From: Pseudomonadales bacterium
GTDB taxonomy: Bacteria; Pseudomonadota; Gammaproteobacteria; Pseudomonadales; Ketobacteraceae
Length of the DNA: 64,000 bases
NCBI GenBank assembly: GCA_020062665.1
Contig: JAGUVW010000083.1
Span: 1 to 64,000, forward strand
Direction: 5' to 3'
In this document: one piece after another, positions 1-9,743 of the stretch
Position numbering within the stretch: the stretch's first letter is position 1
Layout: each line of letters opens with the position of its first letter
Made by a program: the position numbers and the translations under genes
Notes under the pieces: generated by a model
The model's input: the letters and a program-made list of their open reading frames with translations, nothing else
What the model was told of the DNA's origin: nothing
Databases searched by the model: none

Positions 1-86
1 CTAACTACTCTTGACGAGATGTCATCAGCAGAACATAAAAACAAAACGTCCACCAACAACACCCACACTTTTTACTTCCAACAAAC

Positions 87-97
87 TTTTAAAGAGC
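87..97 (-). promoter_or_regulatory. boxA-like antitermination site
   Basis: The minus strand reads GCTCTTTAAAA, close to the boxA element (TGCTCTTTAACA-like) of rRNA leaders that recruits NusB/NusE. It lies about 40 bp downstream of the second promoter, as expected for a 16S leader. No structural RNA is visible before the left edge. Confidence 0.6.
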
Positions 98-134
98 GCC
101 GCCCCACTTGGAGCCTCTCATCGAGAGAGCGCGT

Positions 135-162
135 ATTTTACTGATCCGCCTCTCGAAGTCAA
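135..162 (-). promoter_or_regulatory. rRNA operon promoter (downstream)
   Basis: The minus strand shows TTGACT, a 16-bp spacer and TAAAAT, about 125 bp downstream of the first promoter and pointing the same way. Tandem strong promoters are typical of rRNA operons. Confidence 0.6.
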
Positions 163-258
163 CCGTCATTTTATGTTTTCATCAAAACAACTTAACAGGT
201 TGATAATCTTCGCATTTCACTGTCTTTGCAGACTGCTTCCTGCGTCGAAGTGGAGCGC

Positions 259-286
259 ATTATAGGGGCGCAAAAGATAACGTCAA
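259..286 (-). promoter_or_regulatory. rRNA operon promoter (upstream)
   Basis: Read on the minus strand there is TTGACG, a 16-bp spacer and a perfect TATAAT, pointing away from tyrS to the left edge. Together with the second promoter and boxA further left, this fits the leader of an rRNA operon whose 16S gene lies just outside the window. tyrS next to an rRNA operon is a familiar arrangement in pseudomonad-like gammaproteobacteria. The promoter elements are seen; the identity of the downstream gene is inferred. Confidence 0.7.
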
Positions 287-307
287 CCTGTTTCTTTCAA
301 TTTTGTT

Positions 308-1564
308 TCAAGCGCTTATGGTCACCCGCGCGAACTTCTTTTTGCCGGCCTGACAAACGTAGGTGGCTCCTGGGCTCAAACGCTGCTGGGCATCTGTCAC
401 CGCCTCACCGTTCACCCGAACAGCGCCCTGTTTCATCATGTCACGGGCGCGCCCGGTGGTATCGGTAAGACCAGCAAGCTGGATGACATTAGGAACGGGA
501 ATGCCCGAGACATCTTCGGCCACCAGGCTGATTTCCGGCATTTCCTCGGGCATGTCGCCCCATTTGAATTTGTTGCCCGCTCCCTTGTGAGCGTTCGTCG
601 CCGCCTCAGCACCGTGGAAGCGGGTAACAATCTCTTCGGCAAGCCTGGCCTTGATATCGCGAGGGTTGGCTCCTTCAGCAACTTCGCGCCTGAAGTCGGC
701 AATTTCCTGGTTGGAGCGAAAGCTAAGCAGATCAAAGTAGCGCCACATCAGGTCATCACTGATGGACATGAGCTTGCCATGCATCTCCGATGGCGGATCG
801 TTGACCCCAATATAGTTGCCGAGGGACTTGGACATTTTTTGCACGCCATCCAAACCTTCCAGGATCGGCATCATCAAAACGGTCTGAGGGCGCTGGCCTT
901 CGCTCTTCTGGAGTTCACGGCCCATCAGGAGATTGAAACGCTGGTCGGTGCCACCCAATTCCACATCCGAGCGCAACTCCACTGAGTCCCAGCCCTGGAT
1001 AAGCGGGTACAGGAACTCATGTATGGCGATAGGCTGGCCGGATTTGAAGCGCTTGCTGAAATCTTCGCGCTCCAGCATGCGCGCGACTGTGTGGCGGGAC
1101 GCCAGGTGGATCATGCCGGCCGCTCCCAGCTTTTCCATCCAGCTGGAGTTGAAGACGATTTCGGTTTTCGCCGGGTCGAGGATCTTGAACACCTGCTGCT
1201 GGTAGGTTTTGGCGTTCTCGAGCACTTGCTCGCGGGTAAGCGGCTGACGGGTCTGATTTTTTCCCGAAGGATCGCCAATCATGCCAGTGAAGTCGCCGAT
1301 CAGAAACAGGATGTGGTGCCCCAGATCCTGGAAATGGCGCAGCTTATTGATAAGGACGGTGTGGCCAAGGTGCAGATCCGGCGCCGTGGGATCGAAACCC
1401 GCCTTGATGCGGAGGGGTTTGCCTTCTTTCAGCTTTTCCACAAGCTCCTCTTCCAGAAGGAGTTCTTCGGCGCCGCGCTTGATGAGGGCGAGCGCATCTG
1501 CGACAGATGGGGTCACGATTTTCACCTTGGATTGACAGGGTCTGACGTTTAAAAAGGCAGGCAT
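308..1564 (-). CDS. tyrS: tyrosyl-tRNA synthetase
   Basis: Class I aminoacyl-tRNA synthetase that charges tRNA-Tyr in the cytoplasm. The HIGH-type signature HLGH is at residues 65-68, the second signature KMSKS is near residue 245, and the last ~60 residues form an S4-like RNA-binding domain. Length (418 aa) is normal for the family. The first ~16 residues are unlike the usual N-terminus and the ATG has no clear ribosome-binding site; GTG codons at 1525 and 1516, the latter preceded by GGTGAAA, give a more typical start. The upstream neighbour, the M23 peptidase gene, is divergent. Confidence 0.95.
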   Translation of the reverse strand: MPAFLNVRPCQSKVKIVTPSVADALALIKRGAEELLLEEELVEKLKEGKPLRIKAGFDPTAPDLHLGHTVLINKLRHFQDLGHHILFLIGDFTGMIGDPSGKNQTRQPLTREQVLENAKTYQQQVFKILDPAKTEIVFNSSWMEKLGAAGMIHLASRHTVARMLEREDFSKRFKSGQPIAIHEFLYPLIQGWDSVELRSDVELGGTDQRFNLLMGRELQKSEGQRPQTVLMMPILEGLDGVQKMSKSLGNYIGVNDPPSEMHGKLMSISDDLMWRYFDLLSFRSNQEIADFRREVAEGANPRDIKARLAEEIVTRFHGAEAATNAHKGAGNKFKWGDMPEEMPEISLVAEDVSGIPVPNVIQLAGLTDTTGRARDMMKQGAVRVNGEAVTDAQQRLSPGATYVCQAGKKKFARVTISA

Positions 1565-1747
1565 TGTAACACACGGGCTTTGTCCGGCAGCCCCCGCTAA
1601 GCCTTTGGTTTCGCGTTTGATTATGGGTACATCTGTGATATAAACCCCAAAATGCGATTCTGGCCTGCGCTATGATGGCGCGTGTTCTAGGCTTAATAAA
1701 ATACACAGAAAGCTCTGGCCAACTTTTTGATAGCTCCGCTTAACGAC

Positions 1748-3142
1748 ATGACTGACTCTCGCCCTGCCGTGACCGAATACCGCTACCCACGCCTGCACCT
1801 GCTGCTGGCCATCCTGATTTCTACCGCCCTGGTGGTGGCCTTGACGCTGCTGCCCAGCCCGGACGCGACTGCCACACGCACGGTGCGGCTGGCTCAGCCG
1901 TTGGTGACTGTCGAATCACCCGCCCAGGAAGCCCTGACGGTGGCCGATGAGGTCGAAGCGGTCGCAGCCTTGGAAGAAGCGGCTGACGCTCAGAGCGAAG
2001 CGGCAGCGGCCGTCGCGGAATCAAACTTCACCTGGTCGGTGGCGGAAGTTAAAAAGGGCGACACGCTGTCGCACATTTTCAAGCGCGCAGGACTCGGCCC
2101 CAAGGACGTGCAGGACGTGCTGGCAGCCAAGGGCGATCTGTCGGAGTTCAAGAAAATTCATCCAGGGCAGCAGGTGCGCTTTGGTTTGAAGGATGAGCGG
2201 CTGGAAGCGCTGGTGTACGTGATTTCCCGTACAGAGACCCTGCAGGTTCGGCGCGAAAGCGATGGATTCATTGCCGAGATGAAAGTTGAGGATCTGGTTC
2301 CTTTTACCTCCTACTCGGAAGGCGTCATTACCTCTTCCTTGTTCCTGGCAGCGCAAAAGGCTGGTCTGACGAATTCGATGACCATGGAGCTGGCGAATAT
2401 CTTCGGTTATGACGTGGATTTCGCGCTGGATATTCGCAAAGGCGATTCCTTCAAAGTGATTTATCAGGAATTGCATTTGAACGGTGAAAAGGTGCGTGAT
2501 GGCGACATCCTCGCAGCGCAGTTTACCAATCAGGGCAAGACTTTCACCGCCATTCGCTACGACACTTCCGATCGCGGCGCCGACTATTTCACCCCTGAAG
2601 GCATGAGTATGCGCAAGGCCTTCCGCCGCAGCCCGGTGGATTTCGCCCGCATCAGCTCTCACTTCAATCTGGCACGTCGCCATCCGGTTCTGCACACCAT
2701 CCGTGCTCACAAGGGCACTGACTATGCAGCATCAACCGGCACTCCAATCAAGGCGACGGGCGACGGCAAGGTGGCGTTTGCCGGCTGGAAAGGCGGCTAC
2801 GGCCGCGTGGTGATTCTGACTCACGGCCAGGGCATTCAGACGCTGTACGGGCACATGAGTGGGTTCGCCCGCAATATCCGCGCAGGCACCCGTGTTTCTC
2901 AAGGCCAGGTGATTGGCTATGTGGGTGCCAGCGGCCTGGCGACCGGCCCTCACCTGCATTACGAGTTCTATGTGAACGGATCCGTACGCAATCCCGTGAC
3001 CGTGAAGCTGCCGCAGGCTGAGCCTGTTTCCACCAAGGACAAGCCAGCGTTTATGGCGCTGTCGGCCCAGATGCAGAATCAGTTGTCGACTTACGCCGCT
3101 GCCATCAAGAGTGAAACCCTCGCACGTCTAGAAACAGAATGA
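1748..3142 (+). CDS. M23 family metallopeptidase with OapA/LysM-like domain
   Basis: Predicted peptidoglycan endopeptidase, inner-membrane anchored and facing the periplasm. A transmembrane segment lies near residues 17-35, followed by an Ala/Glu-rich linker, an OapA/LysM-like cell-wall-binding domain (KKGDTLSHIFKRAG) and a C-terminal LytM (M23) domain with the zinc ligand motifs HKGTD and HLH. I chose ATG 1748 over the TTG at 1727. The stop codon overlaps the anmK start (ATGA), so the two genes are probably co-transcribed, joining wall cleavage to wall-sugar recycling. Confidence 0.9.
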   Translation: MTDSRPAVTEYRYPRLHLLLAILISTALVVALTLLPSPDATATRTVRLAQPLVTVESPAQEALTVADEVEAVAALEEAADAQSEAAAAVAESNFTWSVAEVKKGDTLSHIFKRAGLGPKDVQDVLAAKGDLSEFKKIHPGQQVRFGLKDERLEALVYVISRTETLQVRRESDGFIAEMKVEDLVPFTSYSEGVITSSLFLAAQKAGLTNSMTMELANIFGYDVDFALDIRKGDSFKVIYQELHLNGEKVRDGDILAAQFTNQGKTFTAIRYDTSDRGADYFTPEGMSMRKAFRRSPVDFARISSHFNLARRHPVLHTIRAHKGTDYAASTGTPIKATGDGKVAFAGWKGGYGRVVILTHGQGIQTLYGHMSGFARNIRAGTRVSQGQVIGYVGASGLATGPHLHYEFYVNGSVRNPVTVKLPQAEPVSTKDKPAFMALSAQMQNQLSTYAAAIKSETLARLETE

Positions 3143-4254
3143 GCGAGGAGTCCGGTCTCTATATCGGCCTGATCTCTGGCACCAGTGTGGATGGCGTTGA
3201 TGCCGCACTGGTGTCCTTCGCAGACTCCCGCCCCCGCCTGATCGAATCCTGCCTTTTCCCCTATTCTTCCGACCTGCGCGCCGCCGTGCTTGCCCTGTTT
3301 TTGCCGGGAGAGAATGAGGTGGATCGCCTGGGCGTGATTGATCATGCCGTGGGGGAGCTGTTTGCCGATGCCGCCCAGCAGTTGCTGGATAAAGCCGGTG
3401 TCGACGCCAGTCAGGTTCGCGCCGCAGGATGTCATGGCCAGACCATTCGTCATCGTCCGCAAGCGCGACACCCATTCACCCTGCAGATCGGTAATCCTTA
3501 TGTGATTGCAGAACGCACCGGCCTGGATGTGGTGTGGGATTTCCGGCGCCGTGACATGGTGCTGGGTGGGCAGGGGGCTCCGCTGGCGCCGCTGTTTCAC
3601 CAGGCGTTCATGGCGGACGAGCGGGAAACCCGCGTGGTACTGAACCTGGGCGGTATTGCCAACATCACCCGTTTGCCGACAGGCGGAGCAACGCCGGTTG
3701 CGTTTGATACGGGGCCAGCCAACGGCCTGATGGATGCCTGGATTCAGCGGGTTCAGGGCGTTCCGTTCGACTGCAATGGGGCGTGGGCAGACTCTGCTGA
3801 AGCAGATGCCCAGCTGCTGGCAACCTTGCTGGACGAGCCGTATTTTCAGCTGCCGGCGCCGAAGAGTACCGGCAAGGAACTGTTTCATCTGCCGTGGGCC
3901 GAAGGACGCCAGCGGTTGAATGGGCTCGACCCGGCCGTGGTGCAGGCGACCTTTCTGGCGCTGACGGTGGAATCGGTAGCCCAGGCAATAGAGTTGAGCG
4001 GTGGCTGCGACCGCGTACTGGTATGCGGCGGCGGCGTGCATAACCGGGCGCTATTGCGACGCCTGAGCGCAAGGCTGGGCGTTCCGGTGGAATCGAGCGC
4101 ATCGATCGGAGTGGAGCCGGACTGGCTGGAAGCCATGGCCTTTGCCTGGATGGCCCATTGTCATGTGCAGGGAATCCCGCTCAATACGCCACCGTTCACA
4201 GGGGCGCACAAAGCTGCGGTACTGGGCAGCCTGGTGCCAGGCTGGTTGCGCTAA
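3139..4254 (+). CDS. anmK: anhydro-N-acetylmuramic acid kinase
   Basis: Phosphorylates 1,6-anhydro-MurNAc to MurNAc-6-phosphate during peptidoglycan recycling in the cytoplasm. The N-terminal nucleotide-binding motif GLISGTSVDGVDAAL, the NLGGIANIT segment and VLVCGGGVHN near the C-terminus are hallmarks of AnmK. The length of 371 aa is standard. It overlaps the upstream M23 peptidase gene by 4 nt and converges with erpA, leaving only 6 bp between them. Confidence 0.95.
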   Translation: MSEESGLYIGLISGTSVDGVDAALVSFADSRPRLIESCLFPYSSDLRAAVLALFLPGENEVDRLGVIDHAVGELFADAAQQLLDKAGVDASQVRAAGCHGQTIRHRPQARHPFTLQIGNPYVIAERTGLDVVWDFRRRDMVLGGQGAPLAPLFHQAFMADERETRVVLNLGGIANITRLPTGGATPVAFDTGPANGLMDAWIQRVQGVPFDCNGAWADSAEADAQLLATLLDEPYFQLPAPKSTGKELFHLPWAEGRQRLNGLDPAVVQATFLALTVESVAQAIELSGGCDRVLVCGGGVHNRALLRRLSARLGVPVESSASIGVEPDWLEAMAFAWMAHCHVQGIPLNTPPFTGAHKAAVLGSLVPGWLR

Positions 4255-4260
4255 GCGGAT

Positions 4261-4599
4261 TCAGATCGAGAAGGAAGAACCGCAGCCACAGGTGGAAGTG
4301 GCGTTGGGATTACGCACGACGAACTGGGAGCCCTGCAGCCCTTCGGTGTAGTCCACTTCAGAGCCCATCAGATACTGGATGCTCATGGGATCCACCAGCA
4401 ACGTGACACCATGGTTCACGATTTCGGTGTCGCCTTCCTTCTTTTGCTCATCGAAAGTAAAGCCGTAAGCGAAGCCGGCACAGCCTCCGCCCGTGATGTA
4501 GACGCGCAGCATGAGGTTCTGGTTACCCTCTTCTTCGATCAGGTTTTTGACCTTTTTCGCTGCACTGTCGGTGAATGTCATCGCGGCGGCGTCAGACAT
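4261..4599 (-). CDS. erpA: iron-sulfur cluster insertion protein ErpA
   Basis: A-type Fe-S carrier that delivers clusters to apo-proteins such as IspG/IspH. The three invariant cysteines are present: C40 in GGGCAGF and C104/C106 in the C-terminal TCGCGSSF. The 112-aa length matches the family. Convergent with anmK; the bactofilin gene lies 78 bp upstream on the same strand. Confidence 0.95.
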   Translation of the reverse strand: MSDAAAMTFTDSAAKKVKNLIEEEGNQNLMLRVYITGGGCAGFAYGFTFDEQKKEGDTEIVNHGVTLLVDPMSIQYLMGSEVDYTEGLQGSQFVVRNPNATSTCGCGSSFSI

Positions 4600-4677
4600 G
4601 CCTGCTTCTCTCCCAAAATACTGCCGGTATTGGGGGGATTATCATAAGTCCGACTAAAACAGTCAAGAATTGTGCTG

Positions 4678-5163
4678 TCAGGCTGGACTCTGTTTGGTTT
4701 CCAGCGGTGGCAGCTTCTTGTCGTCCTTGCGGTCATCCTTGCGGGCGGACTTGTTCAGATCCAGCGTCAGTGCAGGATCGACCTTCGCAGGCTGCGCATG
4801 CACGAGGGCGCCGTTGACCTGGGAGCCCATGACCATTTCGATCAGGTTGTAGTGCACATTGCCGTGAACCGCTGCCTTCGCCGCCAGCTCCACATGGCCG
4901 GACGAATGCACGTCGCCGGTAACTTTGCCGTTGATGACCACATTCGGCACGTGAATCTCGCCTTCGATGTTGCCCGCTTCGCTCAGACGCAGCAGGGAAT
5001 CAGTGCCATCAGCTGCGCGCACGTTGCCCTTGATGGTGCCTTCCACCAGTAACCCGCCTTCGAAATGGACGTCGCCATTGACCACGGTGCCCTTGGCGAT
5101 CATGGTTGTACGACCTGCGTGGCGGTCGAAATCTACCTTCTTGGTTTTATCTTTTCCCCACAT
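4678..5163 (-). CDS. bactofilin (polymer-forming cytoskeletal protein)
   Basis: A 161-aa protein with the bactofilin (DUF583) right-handed beta-helix core at about residues 20-130. Repeats such as AKGTVVNGDVHFEGG and IEGEIHVPNVVINGK show the regular hydrophobic/glycine pattern. The N- and C-termini are Lys/Asp-rich and disordered-looking. Bactofilins polymerise without nucleotide and scaffold cell-shape or wall enzymes. The start overlaps the end of the DUF6776 gene by 17 nt, suggesting translational coupling. Confidence 0.9.
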   Translation of the reverse strand: MWGKDKTKKVDFDRHAGRTTMIAKGTVVNGDVHFEGGLLVEGTIKGNVRAADGTDSLLRLSEAGNIEGEIHVPNVVINGKVTGDVHSSGHVELAAKAAVHGNVHYNLIEMVMGSQVNGALVHAQPAKVDPALTLDLNKSARKDDRKDDKKLPPLETKQSPA

Positions 5164-5920
5164 CGCTCGTTACCTCATTCAGTTTCCACTCGAATCGACG
5201 CTCCAGTCGCACCGGCTTGCGGCCCCTGGATTGCGCGATTACCTCGATCTGTTCCGGCACGAATTCATCCGGAACCACTAGTTCTCCGCCTACATCCTGA
5301 AAGAAGCGGAAATTGAAAGGTGCGCCATCACCACCTGCCCAGTCCTTGGCAATCCTGTCAAAAGGAATCGATTCGCGGGTGCCTTGTCGCACGCCAAGCA
5401 GATTCATCTTGATGGTGCCTTTGACGTAGTCGGCGTTGTCGGCCACCTGCGTCATGACGACTTTGTATTTGATGCGTTTGCTGTTGCCGGCCCGTGACAG
5501 CTCCAGCCGGTCGATGCGCAGCCCTTTTTGGCCGCCATCCGGCGCCATGATGCCTTTGTAGAAGGCCACGGCTTCTTCCAGTTCGGACACGCGATCCTGC
5601 AGCGCGATGTTTTCCTTGCGCACGCGTTCGCTGGCCTGGCGTTCGAGTTCACTGCCGTGGCGGTGAATCGCAGTGTTTTCCTGCAGCTTTTGCAGCTGTT
5701 GCTTCAGGTCGCTGATTTCTGCGCGCATCTCGTCACGCTGTTCGAGCATGTGCAGATTCTGGCGGATGCCCCGGTAGTAACCAGCGGTAAAACACAGCAG
5801 CGCGGTGAGCAGGACACTGAAAACCCAGACACCGATCCGCTTGGCGCGCTGGCCTCGCTGGTAAGGCACCAGCATCATTTTCGGATCGGGACTGCTTTTG
5901 GGTCTAACGTCCTGCGCCAC
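5147..5920 (-). CDS. DUF6776 family membrane protein
   Basis: 257-aa protein with a short basic cytoplasmic N-terminus, one transmembrane helix at about residues 31-50, a long coiled coil (residues ~55-120, with LKQQLQKLQEN and LQDRVSELEEAVAF) and a C-terminal beta-rich domain. This layout matches the uncharacterised DUF6776 family that accompanies bactofilin genes in gammaproteobacteria. It overlaps the bactofilin gene and follows argC by 8 bp. A scaffold partner of the bactofilin is plausible but inferred from context only. Confidence 0.8.
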   Translation of the reverse strand: MAQDVRPKSSPDPKMMLVPYQRGQRAKRIGVWVFSVLLTALLCFTAGYYRGIRQNLHMLEQRDEMRAEISDLKQQLQKLQENTAIHRHGSELERQASERVRKENIALQDRVSELEEAVAFYKGIMAPDGGQKGLRIDRLELSRAGNSKRIKYKVVMTQVADNADYVKGTIKMNLLGVRQGTRESIPFDRIAKDWAGGDGAPFNFRFFQDVGGELVVPDEFVPEQIEVIAQSRGRKPVRLERRFEWKLNEVTSDVGKR

Positions 5921-5928
5921 TGGTACTC

Positions 5929-6978
5929 CTAGGGCATCAGCGCTACCTGTTCGAGACCGGCGGTTTCGGCCAGTCCCAGCATGATGTTCATGTTCTGCAC
6001 CGCCTGACCGGCAGCACCTTTCACCAGATTGTCGATGGCCGAGAGCACGACAACGGTATCACCACCCTGGGGACGGTGGATGGCAATCCGGCACAGATTG
6101 GATCCGCGCACGCTGCGGGTTTCCGGATGCGAGCCCTGGGGCATCACGTCCACGAAGGGTTCGTTGCGATAGCGTTCTTCGTAGAGGGCCTGCAGATCGC
6201 CAGCGTTATCGACGGTGACACGTCCATAAAGTGTGGCATGGATTCCACGAATCATCGGTGTCAGATGGGGGACAAAAGTGAGACCTACTTCATGACCCGC
6301 GACGAGAGTGAGCCCCTGGCGAATTTCGGGCAAATGACGGTGGCCGCTCACGCCGTAAGCCTTGAAGCTTTCGCTGGCTTCGCACAGCAGCGAGCCTACT
6401 TTCGCTTCCCGCCCCGCGCCGCTGACGCCGGATTTCGCATCGGCTATCAGGTGATGCTTGTCGATCAACCCCTGCTCCAGCAGTGGCAGAAATCCCAGTT
6501 GCACGGCGGTGGGATAACAACCGGGATTGGCCACCACCCGCGCCTTGGCAATCGCATCGCGATTCACTTCCGGCAAACCGTACACGGCTTCCTGCAGGAT
6601 GTTGACGCAGGCGTGCGGCATGCCATACCACGCTTCCCAGACTAGCGGATCGCGCAAACGGAAGTCTGCGGCCAGATCGACAATTCTGACATTGGCTTCG
6701 AGCAGCGAAGGCACCATCTTCATGGCGACACCGTTGGGCGTGGCGAAGAACACCAGGTCACAATCGGCAAGTGTTGCGATATCCGGTTCGGAAAACACCA
6801 GATCGAGATGGCCACGCAAATTCGGATACAGTCCCGCGATGGCCTGACCGGCCTCGGAGCGGGATGTCACAGCGGTAAGTTTGACGTTCGGGTGTTGCAC
6901 CAGCAGACGCAATAATTCCACGCCGGTATAACCAGTGCCGCCCACTACCCCTATTTTGAATTTGTGTGTGTTGCTCAT
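5929..6978 (-). CDS. argC: N-acetyl-gamma-glutamyl-phosphate reductase
   Basis: NADPH-dependent third step of arginine biosynthesis. The Rossmann motif [10 protein letters not shown] lies at residues 10-19 and the catalytic cysteine is C154 in [12 protein letters not shown]. Length (349 aa) is typical of type 1 ArgC. It is the first gene of a leftward run (argC, DUF6776, bactofilin, erpA) with gaps of 8, -17 and 78 bp. Confidence 0.95.
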   Translation of the reverse strand: MSNTHKFKIGVVGGTGYTGVELLRLLVQHPNVKLTAVTSRSEAGQAIAGLYPNLRGHLDLVFSEPDIATLADCDLVFFATPNGVAMKMVPSLLEANVRIVDLAADFRLRDPLVWEAWYGMPHACVNILQEAVYGLPEVNRDAIAKARVVANPGCYPTAVQLGFLPLLEQGLIDKHHLIADAKSGVSGAGREAKVGSLLCEASESFKAYGVSGHRHLPEIRQGLTLVAGHEVGLTFVPHLTPMIRGIHATLYGRVTVDNAGDLQALYEERYRNEPFVDVMPQGSHPETRSVRGSNLCRIAIHRPQGGDTVVVLSAIDNLVKGAAGQAVQNMNIMLGLAETAGLEQVALMP

Positions 6979-7044
6979 GGTGAATCTCTACTTTGGAGTG
7001 CCAGGGGTTGCCATGATAATGCAGGCGGCTCCGGATTGACATTT

Positions 7045-7056
7045 ACAACGCGTTGT
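7045..7056. promoter_or_regulatory. perfect 12-bp palindrome between argC and clc
   Basis: ACAACGCGTTGT is a perfect palindrome in the divergent argC-clc intergenic region, 66 bp from the argC start and just after a TTGACA on the plus strand. It could be an operator for either gene. No regulator can be assigned from the sequence. Confidence 0.3.
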
Positions 7057-7163
7057 TAATCGGTGTTTTTTGGGTTAAAAACAAAACCTTGCCGCGGCGG
7101 ATCTGATAGCTGGGTCAGTCGTTTCCTTCAACGCATCTCCAAGCATAGTTCACGACGCGACGA

Positions 7164-8882
7164 ATGACCCCTAATCTGGATCGTCTCAGGGAACGGCTGG
7201 CCACCATGGACGATGTGGCGCTGCTGGCATTGCTGGGCGCGCTGGCCGGCCTGGTGTCGGCCCTGGTGATTCTGCTGTTCCGCTTTCTGGTGGAAGGCGT
7301 GCTGACGCAGGCGATGGGCGGCGCAGAAAATTTCGAGGCGCTGCCGCTGTGGCTGCACGGCCTGCTGCCACTGGCGGGTGTGTCGCTGCTGGTGCTGGGA
7401 TTTCGCTGGCTGAAACCGGAGCAGCGACGCACCGGCATCACACATGTCATCGAACGCTTTCACCTGTATCAGGGCATTCTCAGTCTGCGCGGCTTGCTGG
7501 TGCAGTACGTGGGTGGCGCCATCACGCTGATGTTCGGCCTGTCGATGGGACGCGAGGGCCCGGCGGTGCACTTGGGTTCAGCCAGCGGCAGTCTGCTGGG
7601 ACAGTGGGCACAGCTGCCCAACAACAGCGTGCGCGTGCTGACGGGATGCGGCTGTGCAGCGGCCATTTCGGCGTCGTTCAACACACCGATTGCCGGCGTG
7701 GTGTTCGCGATGGAAGTGGTGATGATGGAATACCATGTCGCGACGTTTATTCCGATCATTCTGGCGGCGGTGGTGGGTGCGTCGCTGACGCGCGCTATCT
7801 ATGGCGATGAAGTGGCGTTCGCAGTGCCGCCGGTGGATCTGCAGTCCCTGCTGGAATTACCGTTCGTGATGGCAGGCAGCCTGCTGATCGGCTGCATGGC
7901 GTCGGCGCTGATTTTTCTGTCCCGCTCGGCCATGACGCGCACTGTCCACTGGCCACTTGGCTGGCGTTTTCTGCTGGCGGGCGCGATCACGTCACTGTGC
8001 GCGATGCTCGCGCCGGAAATCATGGGCGTGGGTTATGACACGGTGGACGCTGCCATCGCCGGACAGCTGGGTGTGACCGCGCTGCTCACCATTCTGCTGC
8101 TGAAGCTGATCGCCACCAGCGCCTGCGTGGGTGCCGGCCTGCCCGGTGGTGTGATCGGCCCGATGCTGTTGCTGGGCGCGATGGCCGGCGGCTTGATCGG
8201 CACGCTCGGCACTGCGCTGATGCCCGACAGCGACGGCAGCCTGTATGTGCTGCTGGGCATGGCGGCGATGATGAGCGCCACGCTGCAGGCGCCGCTGGCG
8301 GGTCTGATGGCGCTGCTGGAACTCACGGCCAATCCCAATATCATTTTCCCCGGCATGCTGGCGGTGGTGACATCCTGTCTGGTGACGTCACAGGTTTTCC
8401 GCCAAAAAGGCATTTTCCACGCGCTGCTGGGTGCCCAGGGTATTCAGCTGCGGGTGACGCCGCTGTCCCATCAATTGCAGAGTGTCGGTGTGGCTGCGGT
8501 GATGAATCGCAGCGTGGCGCGGGTGGCGCGCCAAATTGCACTGCCAGATTTGCGGAAAATGCTGGAACAAAAACCGCAGTGGCTGCTGATCGAACAGGAC
8601 ACGGTGCCCAGTCATTACATGCCGGCCGCCGATGTGGCGCTGCATCTGACACAACTGGAAAGCACCAGTGCGACGGTCGATGCCCTGGATCTGTTGGAAA
8701 TTCCCGGCGCCCGTGACAACATCAACGCCATTCTGATGAGCGCGACGCTGAAAGAGGCCCTGGATCAGATGAAACAGGAGCAACTTTCTGCGCTGTATGT
8801 GCACTGGCAGTCGGCGCCGGGCATTTTCCGCGTGCAGGGCCTGCTGCGGCGCGACGACATCGAACATTATTATCAACTGTAG
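7164..8882 (+). CDS. ClC family chloride channel/transporter with C-terminal CBS region
   Basis: Polytopic inner-membrane protein for Cl- conduction or Cl-/H+ exchange. The ClC signature GREGPAVHLGSASG and the second selectivity region GAGLPGGVIGPMLLLGA are present, with about ten or more hydrophobic segments before residue 420. The last ~130 residues (from VAAVMNRSVARV) resemble a divergent CBS pair. hemJ follows 9 bp downstream, so they are probably in one operon. Transport direction and selectivity cannot be read from sequence. Confidence 0.9.
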   Translation: MTPNLDRLRERLATMDDVALLALLGALAGLVSALVILLFRFLVEGVLTQAMGGAENFEALPLWLHGLLPLAGVSLLVLGFRWLKPEQRRTGITHVIERFHLYQGILSLRGLLVQYVGGAITLMFGLSMGREGPAVHLGSASGSLLGQWAQLPNNSVRVLTGCGCAAAISASFNTPIAGVVFAMEVVMMEYHVATFIPIILAAVVGASLTRAIYGDEVAFAVPPVDLQSLLELPFVMAGSLLIGCMASALIFLSRSAMTRTVHWPLGWRFLLAGAITSLCAMLAPEIMGVGYDTVDAAIAGQLGVTALLTILLLKLIATSACVGAGLPGGVIGPMLLLGAMAGGLIGTLGTALMPDSDGSLYVLLGMAAMMSATLQAPLAGLMALLELTANPNIIFPGMLAVVTSCLVTSQVFRQKGIFHALLGAQGIQLRVTPLSHQLQSVGVAAVMNRSVARVARQIALPDLRKMLEQKPQWLLIEQDTVPSHYMPAADVALHLTQLESTSATVDALDLLEIPGARDNINAILMSATLKEALDQMKQEQLSALYVHWQSAPGIFRVQGLLRRDDIEHYYQL

Positions 8883-8891
8883 GAAATCAGC

Positions 8892-9329
8892 ATGTTGTGG
8901 GTGAAAGCATTTCATATCATGGCGGTGATCACCTGGTTCGCGGGGCTGTTCTATCTGCCGCGTCTGTTCGTGTATCACACGCTGGCCAATGCCGAAGGTG
9001 ACAAGACCGGCTCAGAGCGTTTCAAGATCATGGAGCGCAAGCTGTATCGCGGCATCATGACACCGTCGATGGTGGTGGCGCTGGTGCTGGGATTGTGGAT
9101 GCTGGTGGAGCGCTGGGACACCTATTTCCGCGCCGCCAGCTGGATGCACATCAAGCTCACGCTGATCATTCTGCTGATCGGCTATCACCATGTGTGTGGC
9201 GCCTACGTGAAGAAATTTGCCGCCGATGCGAATACGCGCGGCGACAAGTTCTATCGCGTGTTCAACGAGCTGCCGGTGTTCGTGATGGTGCCGGTGGTGA
9301 TTCTGGTGGTGCTGAAACAGCCGTTCTGA
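8892..9329 (+). CDS. hemJ: protoporphyrinogen oxidase HemJ
   Basis: 145-aa integral membrane protein with four hydrophobic helices. It is a match for HemJ, the haem-dependent enzyme that converts protoporphyrinogen IX to protoporphyrin IX. N-terminal FHIMAVITWFAGLFYLPRLF carries the conserved His (H8) and Arg (R25) region, and WMHIKLTLI carries the conserved lysine region. It follows the ClC gene by 9 bp and precedes the cupin gene by 13 bp. Confidence 0.9.
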   Translation: MLWVKAFHIMAVITWFAGLFYLPRLFVYHTLANAEGDKTGSERFKIMERKLYRGIMTPSMVVALVLGLWMLVERWDTYFRAASWMHIKLTLIILLIGYHHVCGAYVKKFAADANTRGDKFYRVFNELPVFVMVPVVILVVLKQPF

Positions 9330-9342
9330 GCGGAATATCTCC

Positions 9343-9705
9343 ATGTTGAAACGATTTGACCCACGTCGTGAGTATTTCTTTGTCGAAGGCTGTCACATCA
9401 ATGAACTGAGCAACGGCGCCGACGATCCGGCCGTGTCGATTGCGCAGGCCCGGGTGACGCCGGGCATCACCACCCGCTGGCATCGCTTGCGGAACACCAC
9501 CGAGCGTTATGTGATTCTGACGGGCACCGGAGTGGTGGACATCGGCGACGACACACCGCAAGCCGTAAACCCCGGCGACTGCGTGATCATTCCGCCCCTG
9601 TGCCGCCAGCGCATCCGCAATACCGGCACGCAGGATCTGGTTTTTCTGGCAATTTGCAGCCCGCGCTTCACTCCGGACTGTTACGAGGATCTGGAGCCGG
9701 ACTGA
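9343..9705 (+). CDS. cupin domain protein
   Basis: A 120-aa single-domain cupin. Motif 1 resembles TPGITTRWHRLRNTTERYVI and motif 2 resembles VNPGDCVIIPPLCRQRIRN; several His ligands of the canonical motifs are kept only partly (H in RWHRL, E in TTERY). The substrate is unknown. Thirteen bp separate it from hemJ, suggesting co-transcription. Confidence 0.8.
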   Translation: MLKRFDPRREYFFVEGCHINELSNGADDPAVSIAQARVTPGITTRWHRLRNTTERYVILTGTGVVDIGDDTPQAVNPGDCVIIPPLCRQRIRNTGTQDLVFLAICSPRFTPDCYEDLEPD

Positions 9706-9743
9706 GCGAACGGCATCGCCCAACAACAAACAGGAGCTTCCGC

